Assembly: GCA_017509245.1 (NCBI GenBank)
Contig: JAFWQC010000122.1
Coordinates: forward strand, 1-64,000
Length of the DNA stretch: 64,000 nucleotides
Origin: Clostridiales bacterium
GTDB taxonomy: Bacteria; Bacillota; Clostridia; Saccharofermentanales; Saccharofermentanaceae
Direction of reading: 5' to 3'
Shown: positions 35,980-44,883 of the stretch, piece by piece
How the letters are laid out: each line of letters starts with the position of its first letter
Numbering within the stretch: the first letter of the stretch is position 1
Position numbers and translations under genes: made by a program
Notes under the pieces: model-generated
The model's input: the letters and a program-made list of their open reading frames with translations, nothing else
What the model was told of the DNA's origin: nothing
Databases searched by the model: none

Positions 35980-36290
35980 GGAGCGACGGGTAAAATCGTA
36001 CTTTTTTGGGGTATGAAAAAGTACGATATGAGGTCTCGCACAGAGCGACAGGCAAAATCGTACTTTTTTGGGGTGTGAAAAAGTACGATATGAGGCCTCG
36101 CACGGAGCGACGGGCAAAATCGTACTTTTTGGGGGTGTGAAAAAGTACATATGAGGTCTCGCACAGAGCGACAGGTAAAATCATACTTTTTTCGAGTGTA
36201 AAAAAGTACGGTTTTGTTATGCTGCACTTCATTTGAACTCGTCGAAAACAGATTGACGCTGAGTGTGACGATTTTGCCCAGATATCGTCA
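35980..36290 (+). repeat. Hairpin-array element, copy 2
   Basis: Four hairpin units begin at 35991, 36053, 36115 and 36176 (periods 62, 62, 61). Each holds TCGTACTTTTT.../...AAAAAGTAC around a GGGGTGT-type loop. The linker reads GAGGTCTCGCACAGAGCGACAGG. Some stems carry compensating or weakening changes (36116-36150: ATCGTACTTTTT opposite AAAAAGTACAT). The tail from 36209 to 36290 matches copy 1 (19949-20030) except for three bases. Bases 36291-36392 after it hold a weak dyad CCAAC...GTTGG and no gene. Confidence 0.85.
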
Positions 36291-36392
36291 TCCAACTTCG
36301 CGTCCAACATTTCGGGACTGAAAAGTTGGACAATGAGTTGAACATCAAATGGGAGCGGACTGAATATAGACGTTCCGCATGACATGCAGCAA

Positions 36393-36425
36393 AAAAGGCG
36401 ATGTCTTTTTGAGACAACGCCTTTT
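36393..36425 (-). terminator. Terminator of the zinc-ribbon/SBP gene
   Basis: On the minus strand AAGGCGTTGTCT pairs with AGACATCGCCTT with one mismatch, followed by six T. Confidence 0.85.
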
Positions 36426-36446
36426 GTTATTACGCTGATCAATTAT

Positions 36447-39083
36447 TTAAAAAGCAATGTCGTCCATGACATTCACTCTAAAGGAGTCATATACCCCATC
36501 ACGGTCAAGTTCTCCTCTGGCATAGAGATCAACAACCTCGTCCCAGTAGTTTACTATCCTGGAATCGTATTCCGTCACATATTGGGCACTTGTATATGCG
36601 TTGCAGTCAGCGAAAACAGGGGCAAGATCCTGGCCGCCGCAAAGAGCTGAACGCCATACACTCGTGCGCATTACGGTATTCGAGGCAACGGCACAACCTT
36701 CGTTGTACATGATCAGGCCGTTGGCATAGAGATACTGGCAGCCTGTTTCAGAGCAGTCCAGCGTTACCCAGTCGAGGAACTCTGCCACAGCAGAGGCATA
36801 AACCGTATCCTTGTTGGCAAGGATCCATGTGCCGCCCCAGTTAAAGCCTGCAGGAGGTCTGCAGACTCTCCAGTCACCGAATGTTCCGGAGTTTGAATCA
36901 TAGCTGCCGCCGCAATTGTTCCTCAGCATATAGTTGATAAACCAGGAAGGACCGAAGAAGCAGAACGCGTTGCGGGTAGTGGTACCGTTCATATCGCCGT
37001 ACCATTCCTTGGACCAGGTATATCCGTCTTTGTCCCAGTAGTTGTCTCTGAGTTCTTTGGAAAGATCCAGGTATTCATCTCTTTCGGGAGAAATAACCAG
37101 TTCGCCGTCACGTACCCATGGTTCAGAAGTAGTATCCTGGATAACATTCCAGAGGTCGTCATTAGTCGAGACAATAGGATATCCCGCATCTCCGAGTTTG
37201 GCTGCAGCTTCCATGAATTTGTCCCAGCTGCCCGAACCTGCACCGATGATCTTTTCGATCTCGGCAGGGTCATCTGTTCCAAATACTTCTCTTGCTATCG
37301 ATGCCCTGTAGATCATTGCTCCGCTGCAGGATTCATAAGACAGTCCCACGATCTCTCCGTCACGGGTTCCGATATCGAGAATATATGGAGCGATCTCAGC
37401 TTCTTTGACCTTATTATCAACATCCAGGCCGAGGTCTTTATAGGCAGCAGCAAATCTTGAGAGATCGCCCTGTGTGTATTTGTATGCAAAATCCTCATCG
37501 ACCACATAGATATCGGGAGCGTCGTCTCCGCCTGCAACAAGAGCCTGGTCGAGTTCTGCCTGGTATGCCCCGTAATCTGTTTCGGTTATCTTGCAGTAGA
37601 CCGTGTATCTCTCCCCGAATTCAGGGTGGAGCCTCATATATTCGCCGACAAGCATGGGAACGTCAGATGAATATGTCCAGAGATTAATGCGCTCCTGACC
37701 TGAACCGTAGGTTATGATGAATGTATTATCATCGTCCGGTACAAGAGGATCCGTGGGAACGGTATAAGTCATATCAGGAGTAGGCACAGGCGTTGTGTTT
37801 GTATCGTTAACCTTATACAAGGTGCTGTCAACATCAAGTCCGCTGAAGAACCTTCTGCTATAGCCTGTATCACTTAGAGCAAGAATTCCGTCATCGGTAA
37901 TGAACTTTTCGTTCCTCGCATCGACCTCAAAATAAACATAATACTTATAGATGGTAATGCTTCCGTCCTCGTTGACAATGGCCATGTAACGTTCAGCACC
38001 TTCAGGAGTGATCACGACCTGGTCCACATTTTTACTGAGATGGATCGTAAATTCTATCTCCTCGAATGTAACTTCGGTTCCGGAATCAATGCCGAAATAA
38101 GACGGAGTCTCCTGTATGTAGTAGCCGTCGCTTGCCTCGGAATTCTGAAATTCTCTCGTATCAAAGTAATTGTCTAAATCATCACTGAGTTTAATGGTGA
38201 ACGTCTTAGTCTGCTCGCCGACATGCATGAGCTTGATGCCGTCTACTGAATTCACATCAATATGGTTATTATCCGGATCCCCGTCCCAATACCATGTAAT
38301 AGCCGAGCCTTTATTAGATTCCTCATAAGATTTGAGTTTGACAAGGAAATCCCCGTGAAGATCTTCCTTCCCTAAATAAGCATCGGTCTCTTCCGCAATG
38401 GCGCCGCCGATCAGAGCAGCAAGGCCAACCACAGCAGCAAGAATTATTGTTAACACTAACGTAATTGCTTCGCCCACGGCAGAAACTATTATGCCGGCAA
38501 GTCCCAATCCCCAGAGTTTTCTCTTCTTTTTCTTTGCGGAAACAAGTCCGACTATAGAGATGATCAGTGAGGCCAGGAAAACAACGATCGAGATCACGAA
38601 CGCTATGCCCCATATCGCTGACACCATAATATTCTCACTTGCAGAACTCCAGATGCCCAGGCATATATCTAACAATGCCATCAAACCCGCAATACTGAAT
38701 CCAATGATGCATGCAAGACTGAGTTTCTTTTGGGAAGCAGCTTTTTCATGCTCTGTCTGTGATTTTTGAACCATAACAGAACCGCTTTGCGCCGGTGCGG
38801 CCGCAGGAACAGGCTGCACTATAGGAGCAGGCTGTACTACAGGTGCAGGAGCTGGTGCAGGAGCTGGCTGCACAACAGGCTGTACTACAGGTGCCGGAGC
38901 AGGTGCAGGAGCTGGCTGCACAACAGGCTGTACTACAGGTGCAGGTGCAGGTGCAGGCTGCACTATAGGAGCGGGCGCCGGTTCAGCCTCTGGCGCAGCA
39001 GGCAGAACATAGCCGCACCAACAGCAAAATCTATCACCGTTTTCGAGTTTTCCACTACAATTCGGACAGTTCTTCATAAGCAT
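36447..39083 (-). CDS. Zinc-ribbon, membrane and solute-binding-protein fusion
   Basis: An 878-residue protein with an unusual arrangement. A zinc ribbon is at residues 5-26 (CPNCSG and CCWCGY). A Pro-Ala-Val-Gln repeat (PAPAPVVQP units) covers about 32-95. Three to four membrane helices lie at about 120-235. An external domain covers 235-465. Residues 470-878 form an extracellular solute-binding fold (SBP type 1, as in sugar transporters: INLWTYSSDVP, PDIYVVDEDFA, LSYESCSGAMIYR, WDKFMEAAAKL). Solute-binding proteins are normally free lipoproteins; here the domain sits on a membrane protein with a cytoplasmic-type zinc ribbon and no transporter genes beside it. AGGGGG precedes the ATG by 5 bases. 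A sensor role is possible (inference). Confidence 0.8.
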   Translation of the reverse strand: MLMKNCPNCSGKLENGDRFCCWCGYVLPAAPEAEPAPAPIVQPAPAPAPVVQPVVQPAPAPAPAPVVQPVVQPAPAPAPAPVVQPAPIVQPVPAAAPAQSGSVMVQKSQTEHEKAASQKKLSLACIIGFSIAGLMALLDICLGIWSSASENIMVSAIWGIAFVISIVVFLASLIISIVGLVSAKKKKRKLWGLGLAGIIVSAVGEAITLVLTIILAAVVGLAALIGGAIAEETDAYLGKEDLHGDFLVKLKSYEESNKGSAITWYWDGDPDNNHIDVNSVDGIKLMHVGEQTKTFTIKLSDDLDNYFDTREFQNSEASDGYYIQETPSYFGIDSGTEVTFEEIEFTIHLSKNVDQVVITPEGAERYMAIVNEDGSITIYKYYVYFEVDARNEKFITDDGILALSDTGYSRRFFSGLDVDSTLYKVNDTNTTPVPTPDMTYTVPTDPLVPDDDNTFIITYGSGQERINLWTYSSDVPMLVGEYMRLHPEFGERYTVYCKITETDYGAYQAELDQALVAGGDDAPDIYVVDEDFAYKYTQGDLSRFAAAYKDLGLDVDNKVKEAEIAPYILDIGTRDGEIVGLSYESCSGAMIYRASIAREVFGTDDPAEIEKIIGAGSGSWDKFMEAAAKLGDAGYPIVSTNDDLWNVIQDTTSEPWVRDGELVISPERDEYLDLSKELRDNYWDKDGYTWSKEWYGDMNGTTTRNAFCFFGPSWFINYMLRNNCGGSYDSNSGTFGDWRVCRPPAGFNWGGTWILANKDTVYASAVAEFLDWVTLDCSETGCQYLYANGLIMYNEGCAVASNTVMRTSVWRSALCGGQDLAPVFADCNAYTSAQYVTEYDSRIVNYWDEVVDLYARGELDRDGVYDSFRVNVMDDIAF

Positions 39084-39143
39084 CTTTCCCCCTCACTTAT
39101 GAAGAGCCAAAAGGCTCATATCCCTATAACCTAAACATGTACT

Positions 39144-39152
39144 ATTATACCA
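39144..39152 (-). promoter_or_regulatory. Extended -10 promoter for the zinc-ribbon/SBP gene
   Basis: TGGTATAAT on the minus strand, 61 bases before the start. No convincing -35. Confidence 0.5.
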
Positions 39153-39205
39153 CGAATAAGGCTGCTGCCTTTTAAGCAGTTCGAAAACTGTATTTCAGAG
39201 AAAGA

Positions 39206-39889
39206 TCACTCTGCTCTTTGAGCCGTCTCTTCCGGCTTTTTCAAAGGCTTGATGACGAAGCAGATAATGATGAATACGGGTATGAACAGAACAATGCCTG
39301 CTATAACATCGATTATTGAATGCTGCTTGATGAATACCGTGGAAAGGATGATGAGAAGTGTCAGAAGGTCACTTGCCGCAAGAAGAACTTTCTTCTCCGG
39401 GAATGCCAGATAAAGTCCGCCTGCAACGACTATGGCATTATAAACATGAAGGCTCGGAAGGACATCTGTCGGTGTGTCGATGGCATGAAGATATGAGATC
39501 CAGTCGATGAATATATTTTCGCGGCCGGGAATAGCGGCACGGAGTTCAAGCGCATTGGGATAAACAAGTGAGACGACAATGAACAAAGACATGCCGGTCA
39601 TGAGCATATAAGATGTTTTGCGCGAGATCTTGCGGCTTTTTATGGCGATCGCGATCATGCCTGCAACGAGGTACGGAAGCCAGAGCACATAAGGAACTAT
39701 GAATGCCTCAACGACGGGGATCATGTCGTCTATTGAAGTGTGGATAATGTGGAAACCGCCTGCAGGTTCAAGGCTCTCCACCCAGAAGAACACGGGCATG
39801 TAAACAACCATATATATGGCCATCGGAAGCAATGTCACGATGACGCAGAGTATCTTCTTTGCAAGGCTTTTGTTTCCGGACGTCTCCAT
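39206..39889 (-). CDS. PAP2-superfamily membrane phosphatase/phosphotransferase
   Basis: A 227-residue polytopic protein with about six helices. PAP2 motifs are present: LPSLHVYNA (about 147, the PSxH element) and KQHSIIDVIAG (about 192, the H-x3-D element). The His pair and Asp needed for the phospho-enzyme mechanism are there. The spacing suits the inositolphosphorylceramide-synthase-like branch of PAP2 rather than BacA-type enzymes. It probably dephosphorylates or transfers lipid phosphates. GGAG precedes the ATG by 7 bases. A -10 with an operator-like dyad lies just upstream. Confidence 0.8.
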   Translation of the reverse strand: METSGNKSLAKKILCVIVTLLPMAIYMVVYMPVFFWVESLEPAGGFHIIHTSIDDMIPVVEAFIVPYVLWLPYLVAGMIAIAIKSRKISRKTSYMLMTGMSLFIVVSLVYPNALELRAAIPGRENIFIDWISYLHAIDTPTDVLPSLHVYNAIVVAGGLYLAFPEKKVLLAASDLLTLLIILSTVFIKQHSIIDVIAGIVLFIPVFIIICFVIKPLKKPEETAQRAE

Positions 39890-39908
39890 AGCATCTCTCC
39901 TAAAATTA

Positions 39909-39945
39909 ATATGCGGAGCATGTCTTACACACTCCGCATATTATA
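39909..39945 (-). promoter_or_regulatory. -10 element with overlapping 10-bp dyad (possible operator)
   Basis: TATAAT on the minus strand (39945-39940) overlaps a perfect 10-bp inverted repeat, ATATGCGGAG (39909-39918) and CTCCGCATAT (39932-39941), spanning the expected transcription start of the PAP2 gene. It could be an operator, or a weak terminator of the serpin gene. Confidence 0.5.
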
Positions 39946-40025
39946 ACCCGTGGAAGGCTTTATTCAGGATTGATTTTTAATACAGTTTTTTAATCAGTCT
40001 TTATACACTGTCTATAATGTTTGCC

Positions 40026-41333
40026 TTAAACCTGGTTTACCGTTCCGATGAAGATCGGTGCTTCCGACTCCATGTCGATTATGGCATAGGCAAAAGGTCT
40101 GTCACATTCGACAAAACACATCTCTTTAGAAACGGGCTGCGCACCTGCTGCGTTGAGTGAGACGGCAGTAACCGCAGCCGCTTTGGTGCCCTCGGTATCG
40201 ACTTCGATGTGAGTCTTGTGGATCACCTTGGATACATAAAGATCACCGGGCTCGCCCGTAATTCCGGAAAGGTCTGCTGTCGCGCTATGGAAAACATTGC
40301 CGGCGCCCATATTTTCGATGGTGTCATTCAATGTGAATTCGAAATCATATTTAAATACAGGGAGCTTAGTTACCACTTCATATTCGATTGATTTACTATC
40401 GATAAATGCCTCATAATCTTCTGCGGTAAAACCCCTGATGAACTCGTTGGCGCTTATTGTCTCGTTCGTGGGAAGGATGGCGAGGAATGCATACTGGCCG
40501 CCCTCGTATTCCTTCATGAAGCCTGTTGCCTTCTCTGTCTCGAAATATGTGAACTCCATGCCGTGAAGGAAATCAACATTCTGTGTTGTGCCGTCATACT
40601 TAGTGAACCCGCCCTCACTTACCTGGCTCTCTTCATATTTGCGTTCCCACTTGCCGTCAAATGCGATCGCATTTACGAGCACCATAACCGTCTCGGGATC
40701 AAGTTCATCTATGGCTTTCTCGATCATGTGGTCCGTATGATTGCCGGTCCACTGGTTGATCTCATCGGGAGTCTTTTTGGTAAAGCCATCGACAGTATAT
40801 TCTGCTCCGAAAGTGTTCTTCACGTAATCGACGTACTCGGTATTTACACTGTCTCCGAGGATATCCTTGTTGCTCCAGATGGCATTGGCGCAGGAGAACT
40901 TGATCTTCTCCGACTCGTTGATCTTTTTCATAAGATCGGCCGCATATGCCTGCTGTGTGAGCGGTCCCTGGCCCTCCGCGAAAAGATCCGTAAGCTGCCT
41001 TAACGAATCGCCCTTGGCGCCTGCAGATACCATATCAAGTGCCATCATGATGGACGCGGGCGAGATCATGATGTTCTCGTCTCCGCCGTAATCCCTGACC
41101 GTCTGGCTGAAGATATCGCAGCAGTATTTTCTGTAGAGCTTATCCATATCGGGCTTGATATACCCTGTGTTGGACACCTCGCTGAGTTCGATCTCCGTCC
41201 TGGCCTTCGACTGATTCTTGAGGATCTTGCCGGTGTTTTCCTCCCTTATATCGGCATTGCATCCTCCGAGCAGTGACACGGCCGCAAGAATGCCCGCCAT
41301 GACCTTTATATCTTTCTTTGAACAGATCTTCAT
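40026..41333 (-). CDS. Lipoprotein serpin (serine protease inhibitor)
   Basis: A 435-residue serpin with a lipoprotein signal (lipobox LLGGC near residue 25). The serpin fold begins near residue 60 (MISPASIMMALDMVSAGAKG) and ends with PFAYAIIDMES and IFIGTVNQV. The hinge EGTKAAAVTA, rich in small residues, shows that it should be inhibitory. Counting from the hinge, P1 falls near an Ala-Ala-Gly stretch, pointing to an elastase- or subtilisin-like target (approximate). Bacterial serpins are uncommon and found in gut and rumen anaerobes, where they shield the cell from host or competing proteases. The start is ATG 41333, 9 bases after GGAGG, rather than the in-frame start at 41357. Confidence 0.9.
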   Translation of the reverse strand: MKICSKKDIKVMAGILAAVSLLGGCNADIREENTGKILKNQSKARTEIELSEVSNTGYIKPDMDKLYRKYCCDIFSQTVRDYGGDENIMISPASIMMALDMVSAGAKGDSLRQLTDLFAEGQGPLTQQAYAADLMKKINESEKIKFSCANAIWSNKDILGDSVNTEYVDYVKNTFGAEYTVDGFTKKTPDEINQWTGNHTDHMIEKAIDELDPETVMVLVNAIAFDGKWERKYEESQVSEGGFTKYDGTTQNVDFLHGMEFTYFETEKATGFMKEYEGGQYAFLAILPTNETISANEFIRGFTAEDYEAFIDSKSIEYEVVTKLPVFKYDFEFTLNDTIENMGAGNVFHSATADLSGITGEPGDLYVSKVIHKTHIEVDTEGTKAAAVTAVSLNAAGAQPVSKEMCFVECDRPFAYAIIDMESEAPIFIGTVNQV

Positions 41334-41504
41334 GTATATAAACCTCCAAATGATCAAGCTTTAAATTTGCTTTCTGCCCTTAAAACAGTTCAGCCCCGGA
41401 AAATGTTGCAAAGCGGTTTTGCCGGCCTGTCTCCACGGGTATGCGGGAGCTTCTTTTTTCGATACATGCGCGAAAATATACCTTATAAATAACATACAAC
41501 AAAA

Positions 41505-41535
41505 ACGGCGGAAAGCCCTGAAAGCCCTCCGCCGT
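41505..41535 (-). terminator. Terminator of the SPFH operon
   Basis: On the minus strand ACGGCGGA/TCCGCCGT encloses GGGCTTT-CAGGGCTT, then TTTT. It closely resembles the stem at 43844-43872. Confidence 0.85.
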
Positions 41536-41558
41536 CAACGTTTGTAACAATGTTAAGA

Positions 41559-42842
41559 TCAGCCGACCGGTCTTGCTGCACCGCAGTCAGGACAGAATCT
41601 TGAGGTGATTCCTGTCTTGCCGCAATTAGGGCAGTTCCATGCGCCCTCAGCAGCAGGAACTGAAGGAGCAGTGCCGCCGCCAACGCCGCCGTTAACCACG
41701 TTGCCGAAGCCTTCGCCGATCTTCTGGGACTCACCCATAATGGGAGCCATTGCATCCTTTGTCATGTTGATAACGCCGCCCATCGCACCCAATGTGACGC
41801 CGAGGGAAGCAACATCGCCGATACCGCCGGAAGCTCCGCCACCGCCATTGCCGGTGATGCCGTTCTGCATGGCTTCGAGGCCGACCTGACGTGCTGTCTC
41901 GTCTCTGTATGTGTAGCCCTTCATCTGCATCTCCTGAGCCTCTGCCTGAGCCTGCATCCTGTATGCATCTGCTTCAGCCTGAGCCTTGATGCGGAGAGCT
42001 TCTGCTTCACCCTGGGCGCTTACAGCCTTGAGCTGAGCCTCAGTCTGGGCTTCAACGATCTTTCTCTGCTGGGCAGCTTCTGCCTCTGCCTTCTTAGCTT
42101 CCTCTTCACGGACTTTAAGAGTCTTGTCAGCAAACTGCTGCTTGAGGCGTACGAAATTCGGATCGTCGTCAGGTGTAACGATGGATGTTACATAGAACTC
42201 GGGCATCGTGAGACCGTATTCATCCAAAGTTGCATTGATATCAAGCATGAGCTTTGAGGAAATAACATCAAGGTATGCGTCGATCTCAAGGATGTTGAGG
42301 TTATTTTCCTTGATGATGCGTGCGAGATTAGCCTTAACCTTGTTAACGATCAAAGCCTTGAACATGCCTGTACCGTAGGACTTGCCCTCGCCCGTAACGT
42401 CACTCTGCATGAGTCCGTCTGTTGTTCCGACGAGCTTTAAGATGAGCTTGGCAGAGTCAGTAACTCTCATATTGAAGTTACCGGATGCGCCGATCTCAAC
42501 GTGGAGTCCGGATGCAGGATCGAAAAGTCTTACCTTGCTGTCAGTGCCCCATCTGATACCCATCTGGGTAACCATGTTGATGAAGTAGACTTCGCAATGG
42601 AAAACGTTGATGCCGCCGGTGCCGAGCTTCATGTAGTCACGAACCTTAGGAATGTTGTTCGTAACAAGCGTGTGTCTGCCGGCCTTGAACTGATCGAAGA
42701 TCTTACCGTCACGGAAGAATAAAGCTTCCTGGGTCTCATGGACGATCAGCTGCGAACCGATCGTAAAGTCTTCTTTCTCGTGCTTGTGTGCAAGGACTTC
42801 ATTACTGCCTTCGTACTTGATTACACTAATAGCTTCAACCAT
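41559..42842 (-). CDS. SPFH-domain protein with C-terminal zinc ribbon
   Basis: A 427-residue protein. The SPFH (stomatin/prohibitin-like) region covers about 25-235 and resembles B. subtilis YdjI (VIKYEGSNEVLAHKH start, GTDSKVRLFD). An Ala/Glu/Gln coiled coil follows at 240-305, with heptads of QAEA type, then a Gly-rich region (330-390). A zinc ribbon ends the chain (CPNCGKTG and CPDCGAARP). YdjI-type proteins act with YdjP-like flotillins or bind membranes under envelope stress. Membrane recruitment probably occurs without a transmembrane helix. The partner gene upstream, 18 bases away on the same strand, encodes a zinc-ribbon membrane protein. Confidence 0.85.
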   Translation of the reverse strand: MVEAISVIKYEGSNEVLAHKHEKEDFTIGSQLIVHETQEALFFRDGKIFDQFKAGRHTLVTNNIPKVRDYMKLGTGGINVFHCEVYFINMVTQMGIRWGTDSKVRLFDPASGLHVEIGASGNFNMRVTDSAKLILKLVGTTDGLMQSDVTGEGKSYGTGMFKALIVNKVKANLARIIKENNLNILEIDAYLDVISSKLMLDINATLDEYGLTMPEFYVTSIVTPDDDPNFVRLKQQFADKTLKVREEEAKKAEAEAAQQRKIVEAQTEAQLKAVSAQGEAEALRIKAQAEADAYRMQAQAEAQEMQMKGYTYRDETARQVGLEAMQNGITGNGGGGASGGIGDVASLGVTLGAMGGVINMTKDAMAPIMGESQKIGEGFGNVVNGGVGGGTAPSVPAAEGAWNCPNCGKTGITSRFCPDCGAARPVG

Positions 42843-42860
42843 TTCTGCAATCTCCCTTTC

Positions 42861-43685
42861 TTAATTCTTTTTATTCGTAAATACCGATAATTGTTCTGTT
42901 GCGCTCGCGAAAAGAATAAACAGTGCGATCGGCGCTCCTATTGCGACAATGACCGAGATCCAGGTCGGCACATGGAATGCGTATGCCAGAATGGAGAATG
43001 TTATGATCGGTCCTGCCGCAAGGAAAGAAAGTATCTTGATTATTACCGATGCCACTCCTCCCCTGTAAAGGACATACCCCAACCCTGCAGAACCCGCCAG
43101 AAATAACAGAATGCAGACAACCCACGGCCAGCTTAACTGTTCACGGAAAAATAAACTTACGGCAGCCGGAAGCGGAAGACTGAAGATAACCGCCCACGGA
43201 ATATCTTTTTTGCGCTTCTTCTCGATCTCCTCTTTGCAGATCTCGATCATGGCACCGGCATCTCTGAAGTCCTTAACCTTCGTCAATGTTGACAGAGCGC
43301 TGTTATAACTTTGCTTATCGAAAAAGCCTTTGCCCTTAAGGTAGACTGCAAGGAGATCAGCCTTCTTCTGCCCTTCCTCACAGATCCTGATAAGATCGGA
43401 AGAGACTGCATCGTTGAGCGCTGAACACTCGATGACGGCTGTCTTAAAAAGAAGTTTGGCCTCATTGGCAGATCCGACATTCGAATCGCCTTCCACGATG
43501 CTGTTTGCTTTGGTGATGCTTGCAATAATGCGTGAATACTTCGCATAATCGGGAACCATGTCAGCAACAGACCATCTGTTTCCGCAGTTCGCACACATGG
43601 AAGTACCGGCAAGATAATCATTAACAATATCTCCGCCGCAGATTTTGCATTTGAGTGAAATCGGTGTAACGTTTATCCCTGACAT
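42861..43685 (-). CDS. Zinc-ribbon membrane protein
   Basis: A 274-residue protein. An N-terminal TFIIB-type zinc ribbon (CKICGG and CANCGNRW, about residues 15-40) is followed by a helical region (50-165; the motif AGAMIEICKEEIEKKRKK suggests a coiled region) and three to four membrane helices in the last 100 residues. This layout resembles the YdjH-type partner of SPFH proteins. It lies directly upstream of the SPFH gene and probably recruits it or works with it on the membrane (inference). Confidence 0.72.
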   Translation of the reverse strand: MSGINVTPISLKCKICGGDIVNDYLAGTSMCANCGNRWSVADMVPDYAKYSRIIASITKANSIVEGDSNVGSANEAKLLFKTAVIECSALNDAVSSDLIRICEEGQKKADLLAVYLKGKGFFDKQSYNSALSTLTKVKDFRDAGAMIEICKEEIEKKRKKDIPWAVIFSLPLPAAVSLFFREQLSWPWVVCILLFLAGSAGLGYVLYRGGVASVIIKILSFLAAGPIITFSILAYAFHVPTWISVIVAIGAPIALFILFASATEQLSVFTNKKN

Positions 43686-43843
43686 CTTCTATCCCTTTAC
43701 ATCGAATTCTGACGGGTGATTTCCGGGCACGCCGCTAATATGGATTATACAAATTATTTTTATGTTTTTCTATATAAATCAAAGAAGTTCCGTATGTTTC
43801 CGTTCACAGAGATTTCTCCAATGCCGCGTTCCCGGAAATATCA

Positions 43844-43872
43844 ACGGCGGAAAGCCTGAAGCCTTCCGCCGT
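43844..43872 (-). terminator. Terminator of the 43908 gene
   Basis: ACGGCGGAA (43844-43852) pairs with TTCCGCCGT (43864-43872). The tail on the minus strand is not a clean T tract (TTGATATTTCC). Confidence 0.65.
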
Positions 43873-43907
43873 CGTATTTAAGTAATCTCTATAAGCTTTT
43901 AGAAAAC

Positions 43908-44726
43908 TCAGAACGAGAAGTAACCTGCTAACACACCTGTTACCGCAAATACGGCTACAAGTACGAATGCCTTCTTGTTGCCTGTAAGCTTTGTCTCTGC
44001 GCTCATGCCCTCATAGAGCATTACGATGTAGTACAGATAAGCTGTAACGCTGATAAGTGAACCGAATCTTACGTAAGGGATAAGATCGAGGTATGTTGCG
44101 AGCAGAGCACTTACCAGATAAGCCGGAGCTGCTGCCAATGAAGCAACTGTAAGAAGTCTTGCAAAAGACCACTTCTCCTTCACGATCGTTCCGGCGAGCA
44201 GGAACAGACCTGCCATACCGAAGGTACGGATTCCGTAATAGATGAACGGATAGAAGATATCCTTGAGGATCGTTCCGGGAACGCTGGCATAATAATATTT
44301 CCCGAGCTTGACCATCTGAGCGATATCAACAGACAGTGACGTAAGGCAGCCGACTACACTCAGGATAACAACAACGATTCCTGCAAGCATAATAGCGTTG
44401 CCGATCTTATCATACTGTTTTGTAACTTCAGGAATGCCTGTAACCGGATGAATGGCTACATGGAAGATATTCTTAAAATGCTGACCGAACGGGAGCGAGT
44501 CAGAAGGCTGCTTAGGCTGTGCCTGAGGCTGGGGCTGTGCAGCAGCGGGTTGTGCAGCGGCAGGCTGAGGTGCTGCAGGAGCTTCTGCTGCAGGTTCTGC
44601 AACAGGTGCGGGCTGGGGCTGTACAGGAGCAGCCGGTGCTGCTGCCGCAGCGGCTAATGACGTACCGCATCCACCACAAAAAGCTACGCCGTCGGGAACT
44701 TCTTTACCACAATTAGGACAAAACAT
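43908..44726 (-). CDS. Zinc-ribbon protein with Ala/Pro-rich linker and Yip1-like membrane domain
   Basis: A 272-residue protein. A zinc ribbon is at residues 3-22 (CPNCGKEV and CGGCGTSL). An Ala/Pro/Gln-rich linker with PAAPQPAAAQ-type repeats covers about 25-80. Five hydrophobic segments follow (110-270; ITKGI/NAIMLAG, PGTILKDIFYPF, FARLLTVASLA), typical of Yip1-like domains. The start is ATG 44726 after AAAGGG with 7-base spacing. An upstream in-frame start at 44777 has no ribosome site. Four zinc-ribbon proteins within 8 kb may act together in the envelope (inference). Confidence 0.75.
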   Translation of the reverse strand: MFCPNCGKEVPDGVAFCGGCGTSLAAAAAAPAAPVQPQPAPVAEPAAEAPAAPQPAAAQPAAAQPQPQAQPKQPSDSLPFGQHFKNIFHVAIHPVTGIPEVTKQYDKIGNAIMLAGIVVVILSVVGCLTSLSVDIAQMVKLGKYYYASVPGTILKDIFYPFIYYGIRTFGMAGLFLLAGTIVKEKWSFARLLTVASLAAAPAYLVSALLATYLDLIPYVRFGSLISVTAYLYYIVMLYEGMSAETKLTGNKKAFVLVAVFAVTGVLAGYFSF

Positions 44727-44883
44727 ACGGACACCCTTTCTCCGGGCATAAATGCCCGATAAACAAGATATTTTCATTGTAACACATGAAAAACCTTAAT
44801 AAGTCAACTAAATTCAACGGGAATGCCGTTTTTACTGGGACTTTCCGGCTCCGGTCTAAGAACGGGGAATTTCTTCTAAAAGA

